Shown: positions 30,123 through 37,179 of the stretch, piece after piece
Layout of the letters: every line of letters begins with the position of its first letter
Numbering within the stretch: the stretch's first letter is position 1
Source: a virus
Direction: 5' to 3' (one strand)
Virus record (IMG/VR): IMGVR_UViG_3300035698_000220
Location: 1 to 41,218 of that record
Length of the DNA stretch: 41,218 bases
Notes under the pieces: generated by a model
What the model saw: the letters and a program-made list of their open reading frames with translations, nothing else
What the model was told of the DNA's origin: nothing
Databases searched by the model: none
Program-made: the position numbers and the translations under genes

Positions 30123-30337
30123 TGAGGTTTCTTTGGGAAGTCTAAGACATTATCATACAGTGAACAGTACTCTGAGTTCTCTGACCCAGGATACATCTCC
30201 TCAGCAGCCCTGATCAGTGTCTCATAGGCATTCAAGGCCTCATTAGCTACCAACTCGCCAACACTATCATGGTTACAGGCTGCGATCACATAGTTAAATG
30301 TGAAGTTCTTCATCTCAATTTCATTACCTTTGTTCAT
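30119..30337 (-). CDS. Hypothetical protein with shared SEYC-LYDNV tail, 72 aa
   Basis: The N-terminal part (MKNFTFNYVIAACNHDSVGE, after MNKGNEIE) is helical. The C-terminal SENSEYCSLYDNVLDFPKKP repeats the tail seen in the 86-aa protein at 1374-1634, and the DNA is almost identical there. The two proteins otherwise share nothing obvious. An ATG at residue 9 (MKNF) is an alternative start. Function unknown. Confidence 0.72.
   Translation of the reverse strand: MNKGNEIEMKNFTFNYVIAACNHDSVGELVANEALNAYETLIRAAEEMYPGSENSEYCSLYDNVLDFPKKPQ
30144..30184. repeat. Dispersed 41-bp repeat, copy B
   Basis: Same orientation as 1465-1505, 39 of 41 bases identical. It encodes the C-terminal SEYC-LYDNV motif of the 72-aa protein. 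Confidence 0.9.
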
Positions 30338-31027
30338 CTATAGAGGCTCCCTTAAGATCCATAATAGTTTCTCATTCTCATAGTACCGTGTCTTCCAAGC
30401 ATCTCCAAAGTGGCTCTGGTACATCTCCTTGATCTTAATAAGACGTTCACCAAAGTCCAGACCAACTAAGACCTTCTCAGCTTTCTTAGGACCAACCCCC
30501 CTGATACCCTTGATGTTGTCAACAGCGTCACCTGTCAGCATCTGGAGGTGGAATGAGTAATCAGCCTCCTCTTGAGTGACCCAGTACTTCTTACCCTTAC
30601 GCCAATTATAATGCCAACCCATTATCATGTCAAGATCTTTATCTATAGTACAGATACAGGTCTCTTCTGTTTGGTTAATACCCATAGCATCATCAGCCTC
30701 CATACCATCTATGACGATAGCACCCCAGACATTGATAAGATACTCACGGATGGCTGTGTAATGCTCAGGCTTATCAGACTTCCTATTACCCTTGTATGGG
30801 TGTGTGATAGCTGCCTTGATACGGTAGTTATCCTTACCTGTGAGGTAGATCTTCCCCTCCTCAGGCTCTCCGCAGACTTCAAAGATACTCCCAAGCATGT
30901 GCTTAGCGTTACTCAGGGCATTCTGTACAGGCTGGACGATACCCTTGGTCTGTGCTGCGAACCCTGCAGAGTACACAATGATATCACCATCAATCAAAGG
31001 GGTTAGTTGGTCAGGTGCTTTTGGCAT
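30338..31027 (-). CDS. 5'-3' exonuclease (PolI/T7 gp6 type), 229 aa
   Basis: Removes RNA primers and degrades duplex DNA from 5' ends in T7-like systems. Acidic metal-binding residues occur at the N-terminus (LIDGDIIVYSAG, D13 and D15), in GMEADDAMG and in CTIDKDLDM. The helix-3-turn-helix DNA-binding motif reads GDAVDNIKGIRGVGPKKAEK. HPYKGNRK is the basic arch-like segment. Length is near that of compact phage exonucleases. It lies upstream (by transcription) of the nuclease and RNR genes and downstream of SSB and polymerase. Confidence 0.88.
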   Translation of the reverse strand: MPKAPDQLTPLIDGDIIVYSAGFAAQTKGIVQPVQNALSNAKHMLGSIFEVCGEPEEGKIYLTGKDNYRIKAAITHPYKGNRKSDKPEHYTAIREYLINVWGAIVIDGMEADDAMGINQTEETCICTIDKDLDMIMGWHYNWRKGKKYWVTQEEADYSFHLQMLTGDAVDNIKGIRGVGPKKAEKVLVGLDFGERLIKIKEMYQSHFGDAWKTRYYENEKLLWILREPL

Positions 31028-31169
31028 CAGTCTTATCCTTCTTCTTAGGTTTCTTCTTAAAGATTAGATCAAAGTTCTTCTTGTACTCTTTAGTAGGTGG
31101 CTTTGTTGGTGCAATTGAAGGCCCCATCGTAGGGTAGGACTCATCTCTGTCCCATGGGTCAGTGCTCAT
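31011..31169 (-). CDS. Small Pro/Lys-rich protein, 52 aa
   Basis: A reading frame between the 81-aa gene and the exonuclease, overlapping the first as ATGA and the second by 17 nt. It reads MSTDPWDRDESYPTMGPSIA, then a Lys-rich end (FKKKPKKKDKTDAKST). It is probably disordered and DNA-binding by charge. No family is recognised. The overlap pattern matches the true genes around it. Confidence 0.65.
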   Translation of the reverse strand: MSTDPWDRDESYPTMGPSIAPTKPPTKEYKKNFDLIFKKKPKKKDKTDAKST

Positions 31170-31411
31170 TGGTCTTCTCCTTTCAAGGTAGCACTGGCTA
31201 TTTTTATCATTAGCTGATATGTCTTTATAGGATTGACATCTATTGCTAAGGTGATCCTCTCCAGACCTCTCCTTAGTTTCTCAATCTCATCAGCTGCTTC
31301 GTGTTTAATAGTTACGTTAACTTGAGGATGCTTAACAGGTCCACGTAACCGTTCTACTAAGTCATGAAGCTTCATCACATCTACCAAGGCCTGTGTAGGT
31401 TCCTCACTCAT
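31166..31411 (-). CDS. Hypothetical helical protein, 81 aa
   Basis: Mostly helical, with a DLVERLRGP ... AADEIEKLRRGLERI pattern (about 17-54) that recurs in phage and prophage small proteins, where it usually precedes other accessory segments. Both ends overlap neighbours by 4 nt. Function unknown. Confidence 0.72.
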   Translation of the reverse strand: MSEEPTQALVDVMKLHDLVERLRGPVKHPQVNVTIKHEAADEIEKLRRGLERITLAIDVNPIKTYQLMIKIASATLKGEDQ

Positions 31412-32001
31412 AGTTCTAGTCCCTTACTCATCAGTCCTTGTGAGATCCGTAGGTTAAACTCAGGGTACTTACGGTGGATTCGGGAGGCATGGTTCATAAT
31501 ACTAATTAGATCATATGAGTCTCTCATACTAGAGATGGTAATGGTCTCCTCTTGAACATCCTTCTGATAAGCGTGGTCATACTCATACATAATACCATCA
31601 GTCCAGATCTTACATATGTCAATATCAAAGGAACTCATCAGTCTCTTTGGTGTGACCTTATCCTTTACAATGAACTGGATGGGATAGTCAAGGACACCCT
31701 CAACTTCGAAGAGGTCAACAGTATCTACCTCTTCATACTCAGGTAGCTCACCTGTCCTTGAGACAATGTTAGGGTAGACCATCTTGAGATCATCCCATAG
31801 GGTAGGGGTATGTTCTAGGAAGAGGTCAATATCCTTAACCACCTTATCATTGTTAAGATCTCTCAAGGCCCCACCAGCCAGGATACATAGTGTACCTGAG
31901 GCTGTCTGGATCTTCTCTAGTTCAATGAGCCACTCTCTGGGGATTTCTTTTAGGGCAGGCATCTCTTTAGTCCTTTCAGTTACTTCGTCGTATACGGTCA
32001 T
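31408..32001 (-). CDS. Nucleotidyltransferase-fold protein (Pol beta superfamily type), 197 aa
   Basis: LAGGALRDLNNDKVVKDIDLFL (41-62) carries the superfamily signature: GG at 43-44, RD at 47-48 and the metal-binding D57-x-D59. A third acidic position may be in SSFDIDICK. Similar phage proteins exist, with unknown substrate; tRNA or another RNA/nucleotide are options. The ATG at 32001 has no good ribosome-binding site. An in-frame ATG at 32070 has a very strong one, but a TAG at 32035-32037 separates them (see the separate entry). It lies next to tRNA-Arg. Confidence 0.78.
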   Translation of the reverse strand: MTVYDEVTERTKEMPALKEIPREWLIELEKIQTASGTLCILAGGALRDLNNDKVVKDIDLFLEHTPTLWDDLKMVYPNIVSRTGELPEYEEVDTVDLFEVEGVLDYPIQFIVKDKVTPKRLMSSFDIDICKIWTDGIMYEYDHAYQKDVQEETITISSMRDSYDLISIMNHASRIHRKYPEFNLRISQGLMSKGLEL

Positions 32002-32070
32002 GTTAGCTGGATGTCCAGAGAACTGTGGAGTAAACTAGGCAGCTACTGGTATGGGGTAAGGTTTAAACAT
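32002..32070 (-). other. In-frame N-terminal extension with an internal amber codon
   Basis: AAGGAGTAACTCAG-ATG at 32070 opens the frame MFKPYPIPVAA, then TAG (32035-32037), then FTPQFSGHPAN, continuing without further stops into the nucleotidyltransferase-like gene (M at 32001). A single change (for example TAG from CAG) would make one 220-codon gene. As written it is an 11-codon leader, a readthrough site or a nonsense mutation. CTGG-ACAT-CCAG forms a short hairpin just upstream of 32001. Confidence 0.6.
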
Positions 32071-32091
32071 CTGAGTTACTCCTTAGGAATT

Positions 32092-32168
32092 TGGTGAACA
32101 CGGTCGGACTTGAACCAACAACATTCGATTTAGAAGATCGACACTCTATCCAGTTGAGTTACGTGTCC
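32092..32168 (-). tRNA. tRNA-Arg (anticodon TCT), CCA encoded
   Basis: Read on the minus strand, the acceptor stem is GGACACG/CGTGTTC with one wobble pair and the D arm is ACTC-AACTGGATA-GAGT. The anticodon stem TCGAT/ATCGA carries loop CTTCTAA, giving TCT (reads AGA, possibly AGG). The T arm is GTTGG-TTCAAGT-CCGAC, the discriminator is A and CCA is encoded (32092-32094). AGA and AGG are the main Arg codons in most genes of the window, which fits a supply role. Confidence 0.94.
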
Positions 32169-32184
32169 AAAAGGTGAGCCTTTT
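32169..32184 (-). other. Hairpin abutting the tRNA-Arg 5' end
   Basis: AAAAGG-CTCA-CCTTTT on the minus strand, a 6-bp stem directly before the tRNA. It could mark 5' tRNA processing or act as a weak terminator for the SSB message upstream. The stem has only two GC pairs, so it is a modest signal. Confidence 0.35.
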
Positions 32185-32214
32185 AAGTACATGCTCAGGT
32201 ACTGCACGATGAAC

Positions 32215-32661
32215 TTAGATAGGAGACTCAACAGTATCTGAGGAGGAACTATCAGCACCACCAACGTCAATGGTAAACCCTTCCTCTTCCACAGACAAGG
32301 TACCTGTATCGTAGGGTACCAACTTCAAGACCATGATAGTATTAAGGGACACATTGATGTAGGGTACATTGTTGTACTCAGTCTTGTAAGTCTTATAAGC
32401 AATCTTAACTTCAGTACCGTACCCGATACCCATATCATCAGGTAGTTCATTACCCTTAGAGTCAGTGATCTTTGGCTTATAGTTACCCTTGATTGTGGTG
32501 TAGTTACCAAGTTCATTACCTTTGTTCTTAAGGTTCACACCTTCAGCCTTCAAGAACTTCACAGTCTCTGCATCGAGGTTACTAAGTTCGAACAAATACT
32601 TTCCTTGATCGTTAGTGGTTTTCAGCATTGGGTAGTATACTTCGCCTTTTAGTTCTTTCAT
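32215..32661 (-). CDS. Single-stranded DNA-binding protein candidate (gp2.5-like role), 148 aa
   Basis: Lies between polymerase/HNH and exonuclease genes, where T7-like phages keep their ssDNA-binding protein. The sequence is beta-rich with aromatic and basic residues suited to an OB fold (EVYYPMLKTTNDQGKYLFEL; YGTEVKIAYKTYKTEYNNVP). It ends in a Ser-rich, mildly acidic tail (GGADSSSSDTVESPI), weaker than usual SSB tails. It has its own promoter candidate (32715-32743) and a strong ribosome-binding site (AAGGAG). Confidence 0.72.
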   Translation of the reverse strand: MKELKGEVYYPMLKTTNDQGKYLFELSNLDAETVKFLKAEGVNLKNKGNELGNYTTIKGNYKPKITDSKGNELPDDMGIGYGTEVKIAYKTYKTEYNNVPYINVSLNTIMVLKLVPYDTGTLSVEEEGFTIDVGGADSSSSDTVESPI

Positions 32662-32710
32662 AACGTTACTCTCCTTGAGTTGTTTCGGTTTAAGTTTCTT
32701 TGGTCTACTA

Positions 32711-33163
32711 CTATATAGTACTACTAAGTCTTCGGGGTGTCAATAGCCAATCGAGTATCTTCTTTAGCTCATCAACTGTAGCATCGTACTTGATCCTGTT
32801 AGCTCTTGCTGAGATGTAGACTACGTTACCCTTAGTGTACCCCTTAGAAGGTATGATCCTATCAAGGGCTGGCGAGTAGTCATTAGTCTTATCATGTTTA
32901 ACAAAGGGCTTATTAAATACTGGACATGTATCGGTCCAGATACTTTCAAGATACTCTTCAGTTAAATCGAATGGAATACCTTTCCTTTTACTTTCACTCT
33001 TCTTTAAACGACACGTATGAAGGAACCACTTATCTCTGTAGTCTTCATAGGCTATAGTTTTTCTACATCCTTTACATGTGTACTCCATTCCATCCTTAGT
33101 ATACTTGTTCTTGTGAAACTCTTCTTCGTCAAGAGCCTCTTTACATACTCGACATGTCTTCAT
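32711..33163 (-). CDS. HNH-type endonuclease with N-terminal zinc finger, 150 aa
   Basis: Two CxxC pairs at the N-terminus (C4/C7 and C30/C33) form a zinc ribbon. The C-terminal part reads SPALDRIIPSKGYTKGNVVY, then ISARANRIKYDAT, the LDR..P..GY..GNV pattern of phage HNH-like endonucleases (endonuclease VII-related and homing-type). A third Cys lies in WTDTCPVF. The gene has its own promoter just upstream and sits as an insert-like unit between polymerase and SSB. That suits a homing endonuclease or a debranching/recombination nuclease. Confidence 0.8.
   Translation of the reverse strand: MKTCRVCKEALDEEEFHKNKYTKDGMEYTCKGCRKTIAYEDYRDKWFLHTCRLKKSESKRKGIPFDLTEEYLESIWTDTCPVFNKPFVKHDKTNDYSPALDRIIPSKGYTKGNVVYISARANRIKYDATVDELKKILDWLLTPRRLSSTI
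32715..32743 (-). promoter_or_regulatory. Sigma70-type promoter before the SSB gene
   Basis: On the minus strand TTGACA (32743-32738), 17-bp spacer, TACTAT (32720-32715). The -35 box is perfect and the -10 box matches four of six bases, including the key T1, A2, A5 and T6-type positions. It lies at the very end of the HNH gene, with about 50 bp of leader before the SSB start. Confidence 0.6.
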
Positions 33164-33186
33164 AGTATTCTCCTCCTACTAAGAAT

Positions 33187-33215
33187 AGTATACCAGAATC
33201 AAACGTATATGTCAA
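33187..33215 (-). promoter_or_regulatory. Sigma70-type promoter before the HNH gene
   Basis: On the minus strand TTGACA (33215-33210), 17-bp spacer, TATACT (33192-33187), with five of six -10 matches. It sits in the 58-bp gap between the polymerase stop and the HNH start and directs transcription leftward into HNH, SSB and beyond. Confidence 0.78.
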
Positions 33216-33221
33216 GTATGA

Positions 33222-34961
33222 TTAGTGAGTATCAGCCCACGATTGTCCTATCTTGTACTCAGCATCAAGGTCACACTTAAGATTCAGTTGAGTACCAGCG
33301 TCTATGATAGATTGTTTACAAATCTTACCAAGTTCTTCAGCATGCTCTGGTAAGACCTCCATCTGTATCTCGTCATGGATCCACCCAACCAGCTTCCAAT
33401 CAAGGTGCTTAGATCTATCAGCTAACAATATCATAGCCCTACGCATGATAACTGTTTCGCCATTCTGTAGTAAGGCTGCTAAGACATAGTAAGAGTCAGA
33501 TACAGGTACAATTCTACCATCAAGACCTTTAATGTATCCCTTCTTACTAATCTTTTCCCACTTCCTTTTGCATCTACCAAGGGCCTCAATCTTATTAAGG
33601 AAGTTATACTTTAGTTGGTTACCAAACTTCTGACCCTTACCATAGATAGCCCCTAGTCTGGCACCACCGGCCCCTAGTAAGAAGGCGTACAGGAAAGTCT
33701 TAGCATTATCTCTGGTTCCTATACCAATAACCTCTAAGTGACGAGTGTGTACATCTCCATGAGCAACCTCTTGAGCATAGTCAGAGTCGCCCATATAATT
33801 AGCAAGAACCCTAAGCTGAATCCCACTAGCATCGCAACCCAGTAGGACATACCCATCCGCAGAACGCCATAGTCCACGCATCTCTCGACCATACTCTTTG
33901 TCGTTGGCTGGTACCTGTGCTTGGTTTGGGTTACTGTGCGAGGCCCGGTGCGTCCATGTACCGATAGGCCATACCTTTGATCCGATTCTTCCATCTTTTC
34001 TACTGGCTCCTATCCAGTTCTGCAACATAGCTATACGTCTGTCTACCATGTCCCACTCAACCAACACAGCAGCCTCAGGGATGGTCTTACCTATCTCTTC
34101 CATCACCCACTCAGTCAGCTGAGGGTTACCCTTGTTAGTGAACTGCTTAGGTACCCACCCCATCCTTTGCAGGTGTCGGATGATAAAAGGATTAGAGTTG
34201 AAGTTAGGTTCAGGCCAAGTTACTTTGCTGAAGTTCCCCACAACATTAGTCCAATGATCATCAAGATACTTAAGACCCACTTTAGAGAGGGTACCATCGG
34301 CCTTGTACTTTGGCTCAACTTCTCTTTCAAAAGCAGGTAGTGAAACGAACACACCAAGTAGCTCACTATCAAGTTGTGCCTTACGCTGCGAGAGGGTGAC
34401 CAGTAAGTCATGCGCTTTCCTTTCGTTAAATGCCCAGCCATTGGTCTGGATCTGGTAGCATAGCTCAGCCACCCGGTGCTCAGTCCTTGATACTTCCTTG
34501 GGTACCTTGAACTTTGCCCAGTTCTTAATCAATACTTTGTAGAGTTTATGGTTAAGGTGTACGTCCTCAGTACATCTATGCAGCATCTCTGGAGAATAGA
34601 ACCCCCACTCATCATGCTCTACCTTTGGATACCCAAGGCGCTCACCCCATGCCTCTAATGAGTGACGCTTATGCGATGAATCTAGGACTTTGGAGACCAC
34701 CAATGTATCTACAATGTTCTTGAGAGGTACATGGTAGTCAAGGAGGCGGGCAAGGATAGGTACATCAAAGCAGATAAGGTTATGACCAATAAGGATACCT
34801 GCTTCTTCTAATGCCCATGCCTTGAAGTCCTTGACCTCCCCATCAATACACCCAGGCCCCCATTGGAACACAGCTTCAGTCTCAATATCCTTACAAACTA
34901 TACACCAGATTACTGTGGGGTCTAACCCATCACACTCAATGTCAATGATCAGTGACCTCAT
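33222..34961 (-). CDS. DNA polymerase, family A (T7 type) with 3'-5' exonuclease, 579 aa
   Basis: Replicates the phage genome. The exonuclease domain starts at once (IIDIECDG, D7 and E9) with HNLICFDVPIL (60-70). Polymerase motif A is DASGIQLR (377-384), motif B RDNAKTFLYAFLLG (417-430) and motif C HDE (529-531). Compared with E. coli Pol I and T7, the motif A Glu (E710/E480) is Gln382 and the O-helix Tyr at K+8 (Y766/Y530) is Leu429, while the K+4 residue stays Tyr425. Shorter than T7 polymerase; no obvious thioredoxin-binding loop. Overlaps the primase-helicase end by 20 nt. Confidence 0.94.
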   Translation of the reverse strand: MRSLIIDIECDGLDPTVIWCIVCKDIETEAVFQWGPGCIDGEVKDFKAWALEEAGILIGHNLICFDVPILARLLDYHVPLKNIVDTLVVSKVLDSSHKRHSLEAWGERLGYPKVEHDEWGFYSPEMLHRCTEDVHLNHKLYKVLIKNWAKFKVPKEVSRTEHRVAELCYQIQTNGWAFNERKAHDLLVTLSQRKAQLDSELLGVFVSLPAFEREVEPKYKADGTLSKVGLKYLDDHWTNVVGNFSKVTWPEPNFNSNPFIIRHLQRMGWVPKQFTNKGNPQLTEWVMEEIGKTIPEAAVLVEWDMVDRRIAMLQNWIGASRKDGRIGSKVWPIGTWTHRASHSNPNQAQVPANDKEYGREMRGLWRSADGYVLLGCDASGIQLRVLANYMGDSDYAQEVAHGDVHTRHLEVIGIGTRDNAKTFLYAFLLGAGGARLGAIYGKGQKFGNQLKYNFLNKIEALGRCKRKWEKISKKGYIKGLDGRIVPVSDSYYVLAALLQNGETVIMRRAMILLADRSKHLDWKLVGWIHDEIQMEVLPEHAEELGKICKQSIIDAGTQLNLKCDLDAEYKIGQSWADTH

Positions 34962-36567
34962 CAGTCTTCTCCTCAGTTTCTACTGTGTCCTCAGTTAACT
35001 CACTCAGTCTGCCTGTGTCTCTGTTGTAGTATACATGACTGGTCGGCCCTGTCAAGCCACTGAAGCGGTTCTTCAGTACCCTGATAAGAGTAGTATTAGC
35101 ATCAATAGGATCATCCGACTGTCCATTACGCTCAAGACCAAGGACCATATTAGAGAGTTGACCGATACCTGCAGTACCTCTAAGTTCCGACAGTGAAGTC
35201 TGTCCACCTTCCTCATGTGGCTTACCTGCTGGGCGCTTAGAGTGAGAGACAAGGATAAGAAGGATACCCAGTTCCATACAAAGTTTCTTAAGTTCAGTAG
35301 CAATTTCATCCAGTGCCTTCCTTTCATCACCACCATCCTGCCCCGACACCATGATACTGATGTGATCTAGGAAGATGATCTTACAGTCCAGTCCCTTTGC
35401 CATGTACCTGATGTGAGAACAGATACGATCCTTGCTCGACTCACCAAACCCATCGAAGTATGTTACCCGTCCCTTACCAAGTGTCTCATCATACACCCTG
35501 TCCCACTCCTGAGGACTGATGACTGTGTCGGGTAGATGCAGGGGTAGGTCAGCCTCAATGGACATCAGACCCTCACCAGAATCCTCTGGAGTCTCCTCAA
35601 TGAAGAAGCACCCGATGTTATAGTCAGTAGTCTTAAGGAAGTGGTGTTCTAGTTCTCTGAGGATCTGCGTCTTACCCATCCCTGACCCGGCAGTCAGTGT
35701 CCACATCTCAGATAGACGGAAGCCATAGGTCTTATCATCCAGTCCCTCCCAAGGACCAGGGATACACTCAACATTCTTCTTGTTCTTGATACGGTCTTTA
35801 AGGTCAGCACCATTGACCAGTCCATCAGGTAATCTTACTTCAGCCCTCCACCAGTGATCTGAGAACTCTTTCCACTTCTCACTGAGGAGGTAGTTACATG
35901 GGTCGTTCAGTATCTTGTCCAGCTTAACTACCTTGACCTTGGCAGGGAACAGTGCTGCAACTACATCAGCCGCAGCATTACCTGGCTCATCCTGATCGAA
36001 GCAGACGATGATGTTGTCGAAGGAGTCTAGCCATTGGTAGTTCAGCTTACATTCTTTCTCAGCGCCACTGGAGGCACGGATGGACACAACAGGGTACTTG
36101 GAACCCATCATCTGATACGCAGCCAGGGCATCCAGTTCCCCTTCAGTGATAGTGATATACCTACCCCCTTGACTGAATTTTTTCTGACCAAAAAGCTGTA
36201 GTTTCTTAGGGTCTCCCTCATTGTAGAATTCTTTTGAGGAGACAACACGGACCTTGTTAGCTGCCCATACCCCCTCCTGATTAGTGTAAGGGTAGTAGTG
36301 TTTACCATCCTTGACTGATACACCATAGAACTTGGCAGTATCTAAGGAGATCTTTCGATCCCCAATAGCCTGAGTAGTACCTACTGTGAGGTCGTGTGAC
36401 ATTATATTCTTTTCCTTCTTGTAATTAGGATCACTCTTTGTCCAATGCCTAGCCTTACAGACATAACAGAAGGTATGATCCTCATAGATTGCCATACCAT
36501 CAGATGAATCACAGTCAGGGCAGGGCTGATGAGTCTCCAGTGGTGCTTGGTCTTCATAGTCCTTCAT
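34942..36567 (-). CDS. DNA primase-helicase (T7 gp4 type), 541 aa
   Basis: Unwinds DNA and primes lagging-strand synthesis. The N-terminal zinc-binding domain has C16, C19, C34 and C37. The TOPRIM core shows TEGELDALAA (E142) and CFDQDEPG (D191, D193). After a linker, the RecA-like helicase has Walker A, GSGMGKT (294-300), Walker B-like IIFLDHIS, and LVSHSKRP. The acidic tail (TVETEEKTDEVTDH) resembles the gp4 C-terminus that touches polymerase. Complete in length. Its end overlaps the polymerase start, as expected for a replisome pair. Confidence 0.94.
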   Translation of the reverse strand: MKDYEDQAPLETHQPCPDCDSSDGMAIYEDHTFCYVCKARHWTKSDPNYKKEKNIMSHDLTVGTTQAIGDRKISLDTAKFYGVSVKDGKHYYPYTNQEGVWAANKVRVVSSKEFYNEGDPKKLQLFGQKKFSQGGRYITITEGELDALAAYQMMGSKYPVVSIRASSGAEKECKLNYQWLDSFDNIIVCFDQDEPGNAAADVVAALFPAKVKVVKLDKILNDPCNYLLSEKWKEFSDHWWRAEVRLPDGLVNGADLKDRIKNKKNVECIPGPWEGLDDKTYGFRLSEMWTLTAGSGMGKTQILRELEHHFLKTTDYNIGCFFIEETPEDSGEGLMSIEADLPLHLPDTVISPQEWDRVYDETLGKGRVTYFDGFGESSKDRICSHIRYMAKGLDCKIIFLDHISIMVSGQDGGDERKALDEIATELKKLCMELGILLILVSHSKRPAGKPHEEGGQTSLSELRGTAGIGQLSNMVLGLERNGQSDDPIDANTTLIRVLKNRFSGLTGPTSHVYYNRDTGRLSELTEDTVETEEKTDEVTDH

Positions 36568-36928
36568 CTTGAGAGTCCTTAGCCCGTAGGATAGCTACTA
36601 CCCATGCTGCTGCTGGATTGTCTGCATCACCCATAGCCGAAGCACCACTAAGCACACGGAACTCCTCTGTGCCGTCTCTGTACTCTGTAGTGTCGCATGT
36701 GTAATTACTGGTAAAAACATTAACCATCCCATTGTGTGTTACAGTCCACCACCACCCCGGCAACACAGCATCATGCAGGGCTTTGGCTGCGTCTAGTGAG
36801 CCTTCTAGCAGTCTTGGGTCAATCCAAGTCCAGCTATCCACAAGTGCTGTTTCTATATCGTAGTGCAAGCCTTTTGACATATCACCAGCCTCCACACGAT
36901 CTGCTAACTCTGCTAAGTTACTACTCAT
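36554..36928 (-). CDS. Conserved phage protein of unknown function, 124 aa
   Basis: The sequence has LADRVEAGDMSKGLHYDIET, then WIDPRLLEGSLDAAKALHDA, GWWWTVTHNGMV and SGASAMGDADNPAAAWVVA. This pattern recurs in phages and prophages of alphaproteobacteria, usually annotated as hypothetical, and it supports a Rhodobacterales-type host. Base use is a little more GC-rich than neighbours. It overlaps the primase-helicase start by 14 nt. Confidence 0.8.
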   Translation of the reverse strand: MSSNLAELADRVEAGDMSKGLHYDIETALVDSWTWIDPRLLEGSLDAAKALHDAVLPGWWWTVTHNGMVNVFTSNYTCDTTEYRDGTEEFRVLSGASAMGDADNPAAAWVVAILRAKDSQDEGL

Positions 36929-37126
36929 TTACTTAACCTCCTCAAAGCCTACCTTCAAAGCAACTCGATAGGAATAATCTATCTCATCATCCTTGACCCT
37001 GAAAGAATCATTCATGTCCCTGACCACCACTAGGCAGGTACCACATAGATCAAAGGTACCTATCATGTCTACCCATTTAATCTCACCCGGTTCCATCCGA
37101 CGATTACATGCTTTACACCGCATCAT
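36929..37126 (-). CDS. Zinc-ribbon protein, 65 aa
   Basis: Four cysteines as C4-x2-C7 and C28-x2-C31 (RCKACN ... DLCGTC) make a zinc ribbon, followed by a charged C-terminal half (RDMNDSFRVKDDEIDYSYRV). Such small ribbons in phages may bind nucleic acid or host proteins. Ribosome-binding site GAGGAGAACTA, directly after the stem-loop at 37143-37168. MM gives two start options. Confidence 0.78.
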   Translation of the reverse strand: MMRCKACNRRMEPGEIKWVDMIGTFDLCGTCLVVVRDMNDSFRVKDDEIDYSYRVALKVGFEEVK

Positions 37127-37142
37127 TAGTTCTCCTCAGAAA

Positions 37143-37168
37143 GGGAGAGGCCACCTCAGACCCCTCCC
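37143..37168 (-). terminator. GC-rich stem-loop between rIIB-like and zinc-ribbon genes
   Basis: On the minus strand GGGAGGGGTC-TGAGGT-GGCCTCTCCC, a 10-bp stem with two wobble pairs followed by TTT. The short T-run predicts partial termination, so it may lower readthrough from the rII genes into the replication genes. Confidence 0.5.
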
Positions 37169-37179
37169 TAGTTGCTTAG

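Noticed and set aside
32092-32168. The second tRNA as an amber suppressor serving the TAG at 32035
   Set aside because: The anticodon stem TCGAT/ATCGA fixes the loop as CTTCTAA, giving anticodon TCT (Arg), not CTA.
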